DNA of 64,000 nucleotides from Thiohalocapsa sp. (GTDB lineage: Bacteria; Pseudomonadota; Gammaproteobacteria; Chromatiales; Chromatiaceae): assembly GCA_028277725.1 (NCBI GenBank), contig JANQFX010000105.1, forward strand, positions 1-64,000, given 5' to 3'. Every line of letters starts with the position of its first letter. Position 1 is the first letter of the stretch. The notes beneath the pieces were generated by a model. It was not told the origin of the DNA. It ran no database searches and saw nothing but the letters and a program-made list of their open reading frames with translations. A program made the translations under genes and the position numbers. Shown piece by piece: positions 38,690-47,947 of the stretch.

Positions 38690-39934
38690 TCACCGGCAAC
38701 TCACCTCTACCCGCCGATTCAGCGCCCGCCCGGTCTCGCTCCCGTTGTCCGCAATGGGCTCAAGCTCACCCCGGCCCTTCGCGTTCAGTTGATCACGGGC
38801 GATGCCGCGCTCGACCAACGCCGCGGCGACGGCCTCGGCGCGTCGGCGGGAGAGGTCGTCGTTGTAGGCTTCGGCGCCCTCGCTGGAGGTGTGGCCGATG
38901 AGGGTGACGGAACGCGCTTCGCCTGATTCCAGCCCGGCCGCCAGTCCAGCCGCCAGGTCGTCCAGCAGGGCTGCCGACTCGGGCCTCAGCGTAGCGGCGT
39001 CGAAATCGAAACGGATGCCGTGGATGATGGACCCGCCGCCCAGGGCCTCCACGGGCTGCTCGGAGCAGGCCGTGGTCACCGCCGGCGAGGCCGCGCCCGT
39101 GTAGAGCCGGAACGGCGCGCCGTTGGTGGAGGCGACGCCGGTGATGGCGCCGTCGGCGTCCACCGCCAGGACGAAGGTGCTCGGGATGCCAGCGCTGCGC
39201 GTCCGGCCGGTGGCATAGAGCACGTTGCCCCCCACGGTGCCGGTCAGCTCGCCGTCGCGGTCGTAGCAGCCGGACACTCGGGCGCCGTCTTGGGCGAGTT
39301 CCAGCAGCACGCCGCGGCCCTTCCATGTGCCGTTGAAGGCCCTGGACAGCGACGGCGTCTCCTGGGTGCCGTGGCCTATGATCTCGCTGAACTCGAAAAA
39401 GGTCTTGTCCCGTTGGATGTCTAGGCTACCCGTGAGGGTGAGTCGCACCCAGCGCACCGGTTTCGGATCAGTGACGTCAAGCTCTGTGCTCCGGCCGCGT
39501 TCTGGGTGCAGGCTGAGTGTCGTCGCGGCCAAGGGCTCGAAAGGCCCTTCGGGGCCGACGTCGCTGCCGGCGATCTCCACTGCGCCCGAGAAGGTCTGCG
39601 AGGGGCTCGGCGTTTCCAGCACATTGGGCACCGCGAAGGACTCGAACACGGTGCTCGCCGGAAGCGCAAAGACCATGTCGAGCCGCGTCTGCTCGCCGCA
39701 GGGCTTGGGCGTGACGACGAAGCCCCGTGCATCTCCGTCCACCGCGGCGATGGCCTGCTCCATGCCGACCCGCAGGGCCGCGGCATCGCCGCCCAGGGAC
39801 ACCGGAACCGCTCCGTGAGCGAGCGTAAGGTAGTCCACAGGCGCAGCCTCTTGAGCATGGGTCGACGGCGCGCAGAAGACAGCGGCCAGCGTTGCGACGC
39901 AGGGCAGGACGGGCATGCTGGATCGAGGCGGCAC
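38690..39934 (-). CDS. OmpA-family peptidoglycan-associated protein
   Basis: The product is about 414 residues from a GTG at 39934, chosen because aggag lies 7 bases upstream; an ATG at 39916 is the alternative. A signal peptide (MPVLPCVATLAAVFCAPSTHA) leads to a large beta-rich region of unknown type and a C-terminal OmpA domain: IRFDFDAATLRPESAALLDD, VTLIGHTSSEGAEAYNDDLSRRRAEAV and the ending NRRVEVSCR. OmpA domains bind meso-DAP in peptidoglycan, so this should be an envelope-anchoring protein. The central region has discoidin-like beta patterns (RWVRLTLTGS) and several Cys. Confidence 0.88.
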   Translation of the reverse strand: MPPRSSMPVLPCVATLAAVFCAPSTHAQEAAPVDYLTLAHGAVPVSLGGDAAALRVGMEQAIAAVDGDARGFVVTPKPCGEQTRLDMVFALPASTVFESFAVPNVLETPSPSQTFSGAVEIAGSDVGPEGPFEPLAATTLSLHPERGRSTELDVTDPKPVRWVRLTLTGSLDIQRDKTFFEFSEIIGHGTQETPSLSRAFNGTWKGRGVLLELAQDGARVSGCYDRDGELTGTVGGNVLYATGRTRSAGIPSTFVLAVDADGAITGVASTNGAPFRLYTGAASPAVTTACSEQPVEALGGGSIIHGIRFDFDAATLRPESAALLDDLAAGLAAGLESGEARSVTLIGHTSSEGAEAYNDDLSRRRAEAVAAALVERGIARDQLNAKGRGELEPIADNGSETGRALNRRVEVSCR

Positions 39935-39951
39935 GGCGGTTCTCCTGATGG

Positions 39952-40206
39952 CTAAGACAGTAGATCGTTCAACCGACCCTCCGCATCCAGCATCATCAAC
40001 TCCTCCTCGCCGCCGATGTGCTCGCCGTCGATGAAGATCTGCGGGTAGTAGCGTAGGCCGCAGCGCCGGACCATCTCGTCCTTTTCGTGCGGCATAAGGT
40101 CGATCATATGATCGATGTAGTCGACGCCGTAGCGATCCAGCACGGCGCGGACGTCGACGCATTTGCGGCAGTTGGTCGTGCCGTAGACTTCTACTTTCGC
40201 GGCCAT
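39952..40206 (-). CDS. Glutaredoxin
   Basis: The 84-residue protein is a stand-alone glutaredoxin: active site CRKC after VEVYGTTN, cis-Pro in YYPQIFIDGEHIGG. The motif is not the usual CPYC of Grx3, so its redox potential and partner may differ. Glutaredoxins reduce disulfides or glutathione adducts. It lies 17 bases upstream of the OmpA-like gene on the same strand and may share a transcript. Confidence 0.9.
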   Translation of the reverse strand: MAAKVEVYGTTNCRKCVDVRAVLDRYGVDYIDHMIDLMPHEKDEMVRRCGLRYYPQIFIDGEHIGGEEELMMLDAEGRLNDLLS

Positions 40207-40412
40207 GCTGTGCTCCAGCTCCGACGTGGTTGCTCAGGGTGCGGCAGGGCCACTATCGGTGGGCCGTGTCCTTGCGGACAGGGTCGACCGCGTCGCGCGC
40301 CGCAGTCTTCGTCTTTGTCATTGTCGTGATCGTACTCGTTCAACACCGACAGAGACCACGCCATAGTCACCGCAGTCCTGCCCGACACGACAGGACCCGA
40401 GCCCCCTCACGC

Positions 40413-41000
40413 TCAATCGAGCTCCATGCCACCGCCGGACAACAGGAAATTGATGTACGGCGCATAGACCAGGACCTGTCCCTGAGCGAAGCCGAGCGCA
40501 TTGAACGCGTCGGCGACGCTGCTCAGGGCTTGAGGATCATCCGGGGCCTGGGCGAGCTCTTCCAACGCCGCGAGCAGGGCCTCGATGTCCCGCAGGTCGA
40601 CGTACTTACGAAGCATGTCGATGGATTCATGGACCCCATCGATGCTGACCGCAATGCCCTTGTCCCGGGCCCGCAGCCGACTGAAGTCCTCATCGATGAT
40701 GCGCTGCCGCAGGGTGCGGACGAAGCGATCGAAGCTGTTCTTGTCCGGGTTGTCGAGAAACAGCTCGACCAGGGGTTCCCGGTTGACCTGGCTGACGAAC
40801 GCGAGCACAGACCCCGACACCACGGGTTCCGGATCCAGGATATTCAGGACCACGCTCAAGGACTCGGTCCGCAGCGGAGAGGTGATGACGTAGCGAATCT
40901 CGTCATCCACCAGCTCGAACTCGCGGGTGCCCTTGGTCGCGTGCCTTTGCGAGAGCCTTATGGTCATGGCGCGCACTCGTGTCCGTTTGGGTGGAGACAT
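40413..41000 (-). CDS. Conserved hypothetical protein
   Basis: The 195-residue product (or 184 from the ATG at 40967, MTIRLSQRHATKG) begins with a beta-rich region (FELVDDEIRYVITSPLRTESLSVVLNILDPEP) and continues as helices, ending LSGGGMELD. It has no signal peptide or membrane helix and no motif that I recognise. The start is ambiguous since neither ATG has a strong ribosome site. Confidence 0.65.
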   Translation of the reverse strand: MSPPKRTRVRAMTIRLSQRHATKGTREFELVDDEIRYVITSPLRTESLSVVLNILDPEPVVSGSVLAFVSQVNREPLVELFLDNPDKNSFDRFVRTLRQRIIDEDFSRLRARDKGIAVSIDGVHESIDMLRKYVDLRDIEALLAALEELAQAPDDPQALSSVADAFNALGFAQGQVLVYAPYINFLLSGGGMELD

Positions 41001-41115
41001 CCGGTCCGAATTGCTGGCCGCCCTCGCGACGGAGATGGGCCCCTGGGTCGCGCGTCCAGTGCAGCGGGTTCTTTGCAGTCGAATCCGCTAGCAGGCCCAG
41101 TGGCCTCCCCGCGGG

Positions 41116-41850
41116 CTAGCTGACGTCCGCGGCCGACGATTCCGGACTGCGCGGCGGCTCGCTCGATTCCTGCCGCGTGCGCAGGAAGTCCTGCGCCGGA
41201 AACCCCTTGTTGGAGAACTCCGCCAGCCAGCGCTGCACCTGCTCCTCCGGCGGGTTTGGCTCGCGGGCCAGGACCCAGGCCCGTTTGCGTGTCGGCTGGC
41301 CGACCAGCGCGTATTCGTAGTCGGTACCAACGCCGATGATCCAGTAGTCGTCCCAGAGTACGTGCACCCCGTAGAGGGTTCGGAAGCTGATCTCCAGCCG
41401 GGCGTTGGTGCCGCGATCCACGACCCTGGCGACGCCCTTGGCGCTGCCGCCGGCGTCGCCCTTGTGGGCGCAGCGATTGGTCACATAGACCATGCCGTCC
41501 TCGCCGAGCACGTAGTCGGCGGTCACGTCGCCGGTGCAGCGACGCTGGGTGAAATAGGGCAGTCGGGCGATCTCGTACCAGCGACCCATGTAGCGCGGCA
41601 GGTCGACATAGGTCGCCGTGGAGGGTGCGGTCAGATGGACCTTGGGCTTGCGCAGCCGAGTGCTGACGATGACCTGCGCCTCGCCCGTCTCGACCTCGGC
41701 GCGCTTCTCCGTCCGTGCCGAATAGATCTCCTCCGCCCAGGCGTCGAGATCGCCCGCACGGGTGCGGCGGCGACGGCGCGGCGCGGCCCGCGGCGAGTCC
41801 TGCCCAGGCGGCCTGCCGGGCTTGGACGATCCTGATCCTTCGTTGTTCAT
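41116..41850 (-). CDS. Lipocalin family protein without export signal
   Basis: From ATG 41850 the product is 244 residues. The lipocalin core is evident: PRYMGRWYEIARLPYFTQRRC (the GxW motif), VTADYVLGEDGMVYVTNRC, DDYWIIGVGTDYEYALVGQP and RKRAWVLAREP, as in Blc. Bacterial Blc is normally a lipoprotein of the outer membrane; here there is no lipobox, and the first 85 residues are a polar Arg/Pro/Ala-rich extension. It may stay in the cytoplasm or use an unrecognised route. The ORF track start at 41931 adds only low-complexity sequence. Confidence 0.82.
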   Translation of the reverse strand: MNNEGSGSSKPGRPPGQDSPRAAPRRRRRTRAGDLDAWAEEIYSARTEKRAEVETGEAQVIVSTRLRKPKVHLTAPSTATYVDLPRYMGRWYEIARLPYFTQRRCTGDVTADYVLGEDGMVYVTNRCAHKGDAGGSAKGVARVVDRGTNARLEISFRTLYGVHVLWDDYWIIGVGTDYEYALVGQPTRKRAWVLAREPNPPEEQVQRWLAEFSNKGFPAQDFLRTRQESSEPPRSPESSAADVS

Positions 41851-42206
41851 GTGCTCGCTTATCGATGAGTAGGGGGTCGCGCCCCGCTGGTGGTCCGCGG
41901 GGCGAGTTCGACGCCGATGGGCCGCGGCCACTCGGTGCGGCGACCGCGTTGAGGTGATCGCCGGGAATGCTGCACCGCATCACGACGGAGGAGCGGCGTA
42001 TTGTAACGGCCCGCAAGCCGAGCAAGCCATGTTGTGCGGGCGGCTATGGGGCCGCACCGCTATCACGACGCACGGTGCGCGCGTTCGATATACTTCTGCA
42101 CTTGTCAAGCGGCCAAGACCGGGGCCCGGGCCCACGAACCCCCGCGGCCGTCACGCATCGACAGCCCGGCCGACGGCACGCGTTCCAGTGTTTCCGCTCC
42201 AGACCC
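41851..42206 (+). other. Divergent intergenic region lipocalin / DAHP synthase
   Basis: These 356 bases have no convincing gene. A TATACT hexamer at 42089-42094 is a possible -10 for the DAHP synthase, though no good -35 lies at the right distance. Nothing else stands out. Confidence 0.4.
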
Positions 42207-43274
42207 ATGCCCCATCAGACCGACGACCTCCGTATCCGCGACATCAAGCAGGTGATCCCGCCCAAGGACCTGCATGAGACGTTCCCGATCACCGACGCCG
42301 CCGCGGAGACGGTGTCCAGGACCCGGGGTGAGATTCAGCGCATCCTGCACGGCGAGGACGATCGCCTGCTGGTCGTGACCGGGCCCTGCTCCGTACACCA
42401 CACGGCCGCTGCGATGGAATACGCCCAGCGCCTGGCTGAGGTCCGCGAACGGCTTTCCGATCAGCTCCTGGTGGTGATGCGCGTCTACTTCGAGAAGCCC
42501 CGCACCACCGTCGGCTGGAAGGGCCTGATCAACGATCCGAACCTGGACGGCAGCTTCGAGATCAACAAGGGCCTGGGGCTGGCCCGCAAGCTGCTGTTGG
42601 ATCTCAACGAGCGCGGCATCCCGGCCGGGACCGAGTTCCTGGACCTCATCAGCCCGCAGTACATCGCCGATCTGGTCAGCTGGGGCGCCATCGGCGCCCG
42701 CACCACCGAGAGCCAAGGACACCGCGAATTGGCGTCCGGGCTGTCGTGCCCCGTAGGCTTCAAGAACGCCACCGACGGCAGCAGCAAGGTGGCCATCGAC
42801 GCCATGCACGCCGCCGCGCGGCCGCATGTGTTCATGTCGCTCACCAAGGACGGCAACTCCGCCATCTTCAGCACCACCGGCAATTCGGACACGCACATCA
42901 TCCTGCGCGGCGGCAGCCGGCCGAACTACGACACCGAGAGCGTGAACATCGCCGCCGAGGCCATCGAGTCCGCCGGACTCCGGCCGAAGATCATGATCGA
43001 CTTCAGCCACGCCAACAGCCGCAAGCAGCCGCAGAAGCAGATCCGCGTCTGCGAGGACGTTGCGGGTCAGATCGCCCGCGGCGACCGCCGCATCATCGGC
43101 ACCATGATCGAGAGCCATCTGGTCGCCGGCCGCCAGGACCTCGCGGACGGCTCCGCACCCATCTACGGGCAGAGCATCACCGACGCCTGCATCGGCTGGG
43201 ACGATACACCGCCCATGCTGGAGGAGTTGGCGGCGGCCGCGGCACGGCGGCGCAACGCCAAGCGGCATCGCTAA
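42207..43274 (+). CDS. 3-deoxy-7-phosphoheptulonate synthase (class I DAHP synthase)
   Basis: The 355-residue product contains VVTGPCSVH, YFEKPRTTVGWKG, INDPNLDGSFEINKGL, ATRTTESQ-like ARTTESQGHRELASGLSCPVGFKN and the metal-binding DFSHANS, all AroF/G/H signatures. It condenses phosphoenolpyruvate with erythrose-4-P, the first step of aromatic amino-acid synthesis. Which feedback class (Phe, Tyr or Trp) cannot be told. The ORF track frame begins 80 codons earlier, but ATG 42207 gives the standard N-terminus. Its stop overlaps the dsrS stop by four bases, the genes being convergent. Confidence 0.95.
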   Translation: MPHQTDDLRIRDIKQVIPPKDLHETFPITDAAAETVSRTRGEIQRILHGEDDRLLVVTGPCSVHHTAAAMEYAQRLAEVRERLSDQLLVVMRVYFEKPRTTVGWKGLINDPNLDGSFEINKGLGLARKLLLDLNERGIPAGTEFLDLISPQYIADLVSWGAIGARTTESQGHRELASGLSCPVGFKNATDGSSKVAIDAMHAAARPHVFMSLTKDGNSAIFSTTGNSDTHIILRGGSRPNYDTESVNIAAEAIESAGLRPKIMIDFSHANSRKQPQKQIRVCEDVAGQIARGDRRIIGTMIESHLVAGRQDLADGSAPIYGQSITDACIGWDDTPPMLEELAAAAARRRNAKRHR

Positions 43275-44389
43275 CCAGCCAGCCGCGCCAGCTGCGCCTG
43301 CACCGGCTCCACCACCGGCTTGAGCTTGCGCCGCATCAGGCTGCCGAGGGTCGTGGGGTCGCTCAGCACCGGCCGTATGGCACCGTAGCCGATCCCGGAC
43401 AGTAGGCGCATCGCCCGTAGGTCGTCGCTCGCCTCGGGGCGGATGGCGAGGATGTCGCGCACGTCCTGCGGTGCGGAATCCGGTGCCACGAAGGCCTGGG
43501 CGTCGGCGACGAGCTGGTCCATATCCAGCCTGGGCTCGACATCCGGCCGCGCTGCATCGAAGTAGGTACGGAGGCAATCGAAGGTCCCGATGACCACGTC
43601 CTGATTCGGCGGCTTGTCCAGCACGGCGGACACGGTCCGCACATAGGCCCGACCGGGACCGGAAACGGCCCGCAGCAGCAGCGTCACCAGCGGATGACCC
43701 GCCTCACGCAGCGGCGCGAGCGCGGCCGCCAGGTCGTCCGCGTCCGCCCGCGGCGACGGCGGGTGCGGCAGGTCATCGGGTAGGGCACGCAGGAATCCAA
43801 GCAGGTAGGCCTGCCTGCGTCCGGACTTGCCCCAGAGATCGAGCACCTCCTCCTCGGCCAGCAGTCCCGGCTTCAGGATCAGTCGCACCGAGTCGGTCTG
43901 GCGCTCGCTCTCCGTCTCGAAGGGGAGATAGTCGCGCACATAGGCCGCCAAATCCCGCCCGAGGGGGCTGCCTGCGATGGTCGGATTCTCGAGCATGCGC
44001 CGCGCATTGTCGGCATCCTCCATGGCCCACCAGGCGCGCCGCGCCAGCTCCTCGGTCAGGCCCGGCGAACCGACGGCCGCGACGACGGCCTCCGCCTCAC
44101 CGAGCATCAGGAGCTGCTCCAGGCTCTCGTCCCGCATCTGGCCCATGCGCGTCCAACGCTTGAGGTAGACCGGGTAGCCCCCCGGGGAGCCCAGGATGTG
44201 ACCTGAAATCAGTTCCTTGACGAGGCGCAGGTACTGCTCCGGCCGCCCGCTGGGATTGAGATCCACCCGCGCCTCGCCCTTGTCCGTGAGGCCGTAGACG
44301 ATCAGCTTGGATTCGTCGATGCGGATGGCCTTGGGTTTGCTCGCGAGCAGGACGTTGAGACGGAAGTTGTCTTCGCTGGCGAGGTCCAT
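43271..44389 (-). CDS. dsrS: Sulfur oxidation protein DsrS
   Basis: The 372-residue soluble protein (start MDLASEDNFRLNVLLASKPK) occupies the place of dsrS, the last gene of the dsr cluster in Chromatiaceae, and its N-terminal pattern fits that family. It has no signal peptide, cofactor motif or cysteine cluster. In A. vinosum DsrS is cytoplasmic and reported to affect expression of other Dsr proteins. The exact mechanism is unknown. It is 57 bases downstream of dsrR and convergent with the DAHP synthase gene. Confidence 0.85.
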   Translation of the reverse strand: MDLASEDNFRLNVLLASKPKAIRIDESKLIVYGLTDKGEARVDLNPSGRPEQYLRLVKELISGHILGSPGGYPVYLKRWTRMGQMRDESLEQLLMLGEAEAVVAAVGSPGLTEELARRAWWAMEDADNARRMLENPTIAGSPLGRDLAAYVRDYLPFETESERQTDSVRLILKPGLLAEEEVLDLWGKSGRRQAYLLGFLRALPDDLPHPPSPRADADDLAAALAPLREAGHPLVTLLLRAVSGPGRAYVRTVSAVLDKPPNQDVVIGTFDCLRTYFDAARPDVEPRLDMDQLVADAQAFVAPDSAPQDVRDILAIRPEASDDLRAMRLLSGIGYGAIRPVLSDPTTLGSLMRRKLKPVVEPVQAQLARLAG

Positions 44390-44446
44390 CGAGGTATCGA
44401 ACTGCTGCTGTGGGGCCTGTGCGGATATCGGGCGTCGAGCCTCGGC

Positions 44447-44764
44447 TCAGGAATCGGCCGGCGGCTCGTAGTGCGGGTCCTTCGGGTTCAGGAAGATGAA
44501 GTGATGCTCGCCGGGCTGCACCTCGGCGAAGTCCATGGTGGCCTGATCGAGCAGCGGCACGTTCTCCGGCGACATGACCAGATCGACGCCCTCGCTCTGG
44601 AAGCGGATGTCGTCCTCCTGGATGGAGTCCTCGAAGCCCATCCGATACTCGATGGCGCCGTCCGGCTTCTGCAGCGCGGCAAGCCTCAGGGACATCCCCT
44701 GGGCGTTGCCCTGTTTCGCTGCCTTGAGTACCTGCTCGGCGGCTGCCGGGGTCAACTTGAACAT
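44447..44764 (-). CDS. dsrR: A-type carrier-like protein DsrR without cysteines
   Basis: The 105-residue protein has the IscA fold pattern (MFKLTPAAAEQVLKAA, YRMGFEDSIQEDDIRF, GVDLVMSPENVPLLDQATMDF) but contains no cysteine at all, so it cannot hold an Fe-S cluster in the normal A-type way. This is the known hallmark of DsrR. It is required for full sulfur oxidation in A. vinosum, apparently through post-transcriptional effects. It lies between dsrN and dsrS. Confidence 0.92.
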   Translation of the reverse strand: MFKLTPAAAEQVLKAAKQGNAQGMSLRLAALQKPDGAIEYRMGFEDSIQEDDIRFQSEGVDLVMSPENVPLLDQATMDFAEVQPGEHHFIFLNPKDPHYEPPADS

Positions 44765-45089
44765 GCCTTTACTCTCACTGCTGTCTCAGGCGGCACGGGA
44801 GCGATGCGCGGCGCCCGGCGAAGGGCCAGAGCCGACACGGGCGGCTTGCACCAGGCTCCCTCCGGGCATTCACGACCCGAGGCCGACCAGGGCGCGCAAG
44901 CGCCAATGCTGATGATTGCTTGGCGGCCGATGATAACGCGCAAGGGCGGCGGCGTCGCGCCCGCCGGGGCCAGGGAGCAGCATGGCCTTCGCTTCCCTTC
45001 ATGCTCTGCGCCTGGTTCTGAACGAGTCGGCGCCGAGAATGGCGCCGCGTCCTGCCCCACGGGGCGAACGCCGATACATCAGCGTTTCC
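44765..45089 (-). other. Intergenic gap dsrR / dsrN
   Basis: This 325-base gap inside an otherwise compact operon has no convincing ORF. It could hold a secondary promoter for dsrR-dsrS or a processing site. I see no clear hexamer pair or terminator. Confidence 0.45.
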
Positions 45090-46469
45090 CTAGAGGGTCC
45101 GACGAATGTGCGCCAGGTAGCGATCCGTCCAGTTGAGCCCGCCCGCGGCGCGCAGATGGGCGTAATTGGCCAACAGATTGTCCTGGACGATCCCGTCGTG
45201 GCGACCATCGACCCCCTGGCCGCGCAGCACCTCATAGCCGTAGGCCCAGTCCGCCTCGGGCTCGATCACCGCCGAGTGGTGGAACTCGTGGCCAGGGACG
45301 AGGGCGCCCGTCGATGCGGCACCATCGGATGGCCAGGGAAAGGCGTCGGTCTCGCGCAGTTGCACATAGCCACGGCCCTGTGGGCGATCATGCATGGCCA
45401 CCGCGGCCTTCAGCACGCCGCACATGCGCCCGGACGCGTCGCCCCAATGGACGCGCTCGGTCAGATACATCAGCCCGCCACACTCCGCGTAGGCCGGCTT
45501 TCCGGCGCGGATGAAATCGGCCACCGCCGAGCGCATGGCGTGGTTTCGATCGAGCTCCCGGAGTCTCGTCTCAGGGAATCCGCCGCCGATGAACAGGGCG
45601 TCGACCTCGGGCAGATCATCATCGTGCACGGGACTGAAGGGCAAGAGCTGCGCCCCGCCGCGCTCCAGCGCCGCCAGGTCGTCCGGGTAATAGAAACCGA
45701 AGACCTCGTCGCGGGCGATGCCGATACGCACCGGCGGCGCTGTCTGTGCTCGGGGCCGTGGCGCCGGCGGGACGACCGGCGGTGACGGCACCGCGAGGGC
45801 GATCTCCTCGACCCGCGGCAGGTCGACATGCTCGCCGACCAGTGCGCAGATGCGCTCGATGGCGGACTCGGCGCCGTCGGCCTCATTGCTCGGGATCAGC
45901 CCGAGGTGGCGCTCCTCGATGCCGATCTCGGCGCGACGCGGCACCAGCCCGAGCACCGGCAGGTCCGTGTAGTGCTCGACGACGCGACGCAGGTTGGTCC
46001 CGTGGCGTCCGCCGCCGACCTTGTTCAGAATCACGCCGGCGATGGTCAACTCCGGATCGAAGGCGAGGTGGCCGAGCAACAGGGGCACGACACCGCGAGA
46101 CATGCCCTGCACATCCACCACCAGCACCACCGGGGCGCCCAACAGTTTGGCCAGTTCAGCGTTGCTCTGTTTCCCCTCCAGGTCGACGCTGTCGAAGAGC
46201 CCGACGTTGCCTTCGATCAGACCCAGATCAGCGCCCGCCATTGCACCCTGGAAGTGGGCGCGGATCTCGTCCACCGGTGTGGTGTGGAAATCCAGATTCA
46301 GGCACGAGCGCCCGCTGGCCTGGGACAGCCAGAGCGGGTCGATGTAGTCGGGTCCCTTCTTGAACGGCTGGACGCGATGCCCGCGGCGCAACAGGGCCCG
46401 GGTCAGGCCGATGCTGAGGGTCGTCTTGCCGGACGACTTGCGGGTCGCTGCGAGGTAGAGGTGCGGCAT
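45090..46469 (-). CDS. dsrN: Siroheme amidase DsrN (cobyrinic acid a,c-diamide synthase-like)
   Basis: The 459-residue product starts with a P-loop-like ATPase domain (AATRKSSGKTTLSIGLTRALL) and ends in a class I glutamine amidotransferase domain (ALFIGGGFPETRL, PAYAECGGLMYLTE with the nucleophilic Cys). It is homologous to CbiA. In dsr operons it is thought to amidate siroheme to the siro(heme)amide of DsrAB. No cobalamin genes surround it, which supports the DsrN identity. Confidence 0.93.
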   Translation of the reverse strand: MPHLYLAATRKSSGKTTLSIGLTRALLRRGHRVQPFKKGPDYIDPLWLSQASGRSCLNLDFHTTPVDEIRAHFQGAMAGADLGLIEGNVGLFDSVDLEGKQSNAELAKLLGAPVVLVVDVQGMSRGVVPLLLGHLAFDPELTIAGVILNKVGGGRHGTNLRRVVEHYTDLPVLGLVPRRAEIGIEERHLGLIPSNEADGAESAIERICALVGEHVDLPRVEEIALAVPSPPVVPPAPRPRAQTAPPVRIGIARDEVFGFYYPDDLAALERGGAQLLPFSPVHDDDLPEVDALFIGGGFPETRLRELDRNHAMRSAVADFIRAGKPAYAECGGLMYLTERVHWGDASGRMCGVLKAAVAMHDRPQGRGYVQLRETDAFPWPSDGAASTGALVPGHEFHHSAVIEPEADWAYGYEVLRGQGVDGRHDGIVQDNLLANYAHLRAAGGLNWTDRYLAHIRRTL

Positions 46470-46630
46470 GGCAGCGGTGAACGTGTGCGTACGTCCGCCC
46501 CAGCGCAGGTGCGCTGGAGCGGACGTCGGGACGAGCGGCGAGGTGCCTTGAGCGAGGGCCGGCGGACAGCGCGTGCTGAGCGCTCGGTTCGACGGCGGAG
46601 CTTGCGTGTACGAGGCTGTCCTCGCGGGAC

Positions 46631-47860
46631 TCAGGCAGAGGCCCCGGAGAGGCCTTCCACCTCGCTATCGGCCAGGGACTCCGGCAGGAACTGCAGCACC
46701 CGGATGCCGACCGCGACGATCAACATGGCCACACCAACGCCACCGATGCCGAGCAGGAGCTCGGGCAGGCTCGGCGCATAGGGTGCAACCGCGCCGCCGA
46801 TGTCTCCGGGCGCACCGAAGGCGAGCACGGTCTGACCCGGAAACATCTCCTGCGGGTAGGCCTGGCTGCCGATGATGACAACGTAGAGGGCAGCGAAGCC
46901 ACCGAGGATGACGAAGCCGCAGGCGGCCGCGACCCAGTTGCGATCCTTACCGAGGTCCGGATGGTAGACGATGCCGAGCGGCAGGAGCCCCCCGATGACG
47001 ACCCAGCCCAGCCAGAAGAGCACCGTGTAGATGCCGCCGCTCATCAGGATGAAGCTCTCCAGATCGGCATGCTTGGCGCCGTACAGGTTCGTCAGGTGAT
47101 ACACCAACGTGAAGTAGAGCACCGAGGCGACAAACAGGCCGAGCAGGTTCTTCAGCCGCTTGAGCATCGCCGGCCCGATGGGACGGCCATCCCAGTCGAA
47201 ACTCGCCATCAGGACCAGGATGTACACGGCCAGCCCGTAGGCGAAGGACATGACGACGAACATCGGCGCCAGGATCGCCGTGTCGTAGGCGGTGCGCCCC
47301 ACCAGGAAGCCGAAGATGGAGCCGGTACCGGTGGTGAGGGCCAGACGCCACAGGAAGGCGAAGGTGCCGACGGGCCTCTGGAACTTGTTGCCCTTGCGCT
47401 CCGCCATGGTCCAGAGATAGGCGATGGTGATGGCCAGGAAGCCGGTATAGAGGAAGATGTTCCAGGCGAAGATCGACGTGAAGTTATAGGTCGTCATGGC
47501 GACCAGCAGCCGATCCGGACGCCCGAGGTCCAGTACCAGCACCAACAGACCCGCAACCAGCATGGCGGCCGCCAGCAGCCCGGACAGGCGCCCGAGGGGC
47601 TTGTAGTCCGGCTTGTTGAAGACAGTGCCGATGGAGGCGATGTTGAGCGCCCCCGAGGCGGCGACGATCAGAAACACCGCGAACACATGCGGAAGCCCCC
47701 AGACCACCGAGTTGGTCATACCCGTGACCCAGTGGCCCTCGTGCTCCATGTAGAGCGCCGCCGTTCCGCCGATGGCGATCACGGCCGCCAAGGCGGCGAG
47801 CAGACCCCAATAGTGCTCGGGTCGGATAAGCCATTCGCGGTAGACGATTCTCTTGGCCAT
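46631..47860 (-). CDS. dsrP: DsrP, NrfD-family membrane subunit of DsrMKJOP
   Basis: The 409-residue product has about ten membrane helices, for example GLLAALAAVIAIGGTAALYM, VFAVFLIVAASGALNIASIG and LLAAAMLVAGLLVLVLDLG. It begins MAKRIVYREWLIRPEHYWG. NrfD-like proteins bind quinone and exchange electrons with a periplasmic Fe-S partner, here DsrO. It follows dsrO by 87 bases. Confidence 0.95.
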   Translation of the reverse strand: MAKRIVYREWLIRPEHYWGLLAALAAVIAIGGTAALYMEHEGHWVTGMTNSVVWGLPHVFAVFLIVAASGALNIASIGTVFNKPDYKPLGRLSGLLAAAMLVAGLLVLVLDLGRPDRLLVAMTTYNFTSIFAWNIFLYTGFLAITIAYLWTMAERKGNKFQRPVGTFAFLWRLALTTGTGSIFGFLVGRTAYDTAILAPMFVVMSFAYGLAVYILVLMASFDWDGRPIGPAMLKRLKNLLGLFVASVLYFTLVYHLTNLYGAKHADLESFILMSGGIYTVLFWLGWVVIGGLLPLGIVYHPDLGKDRNWVAAACGFVILGGFAALYVVIIGSQAYPQEMFPGQTVLAFGAPGDIGGAVAPYAPSLPELLLGIGGVGVAMLIVAVGIRVLQFLPESLADSEVEGLSGASA

Positions 47861-47947
47861 CGGAATCTCTCGAAGAGTCGGTCCAGCCCTTGAAGGAGCG
47901 CGGTCGGGCCGCGCCCGGGCAGAGGTTTGTACGATGTGCGGCGGCGC

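Noticed and set aside
40305-40340. Degenerate gtcntt/gtcgtn run (also seen inverted near 61457-61484)
   Set aside because: Simple-sequence similarity only; too short and degenerate to call a repeat family.
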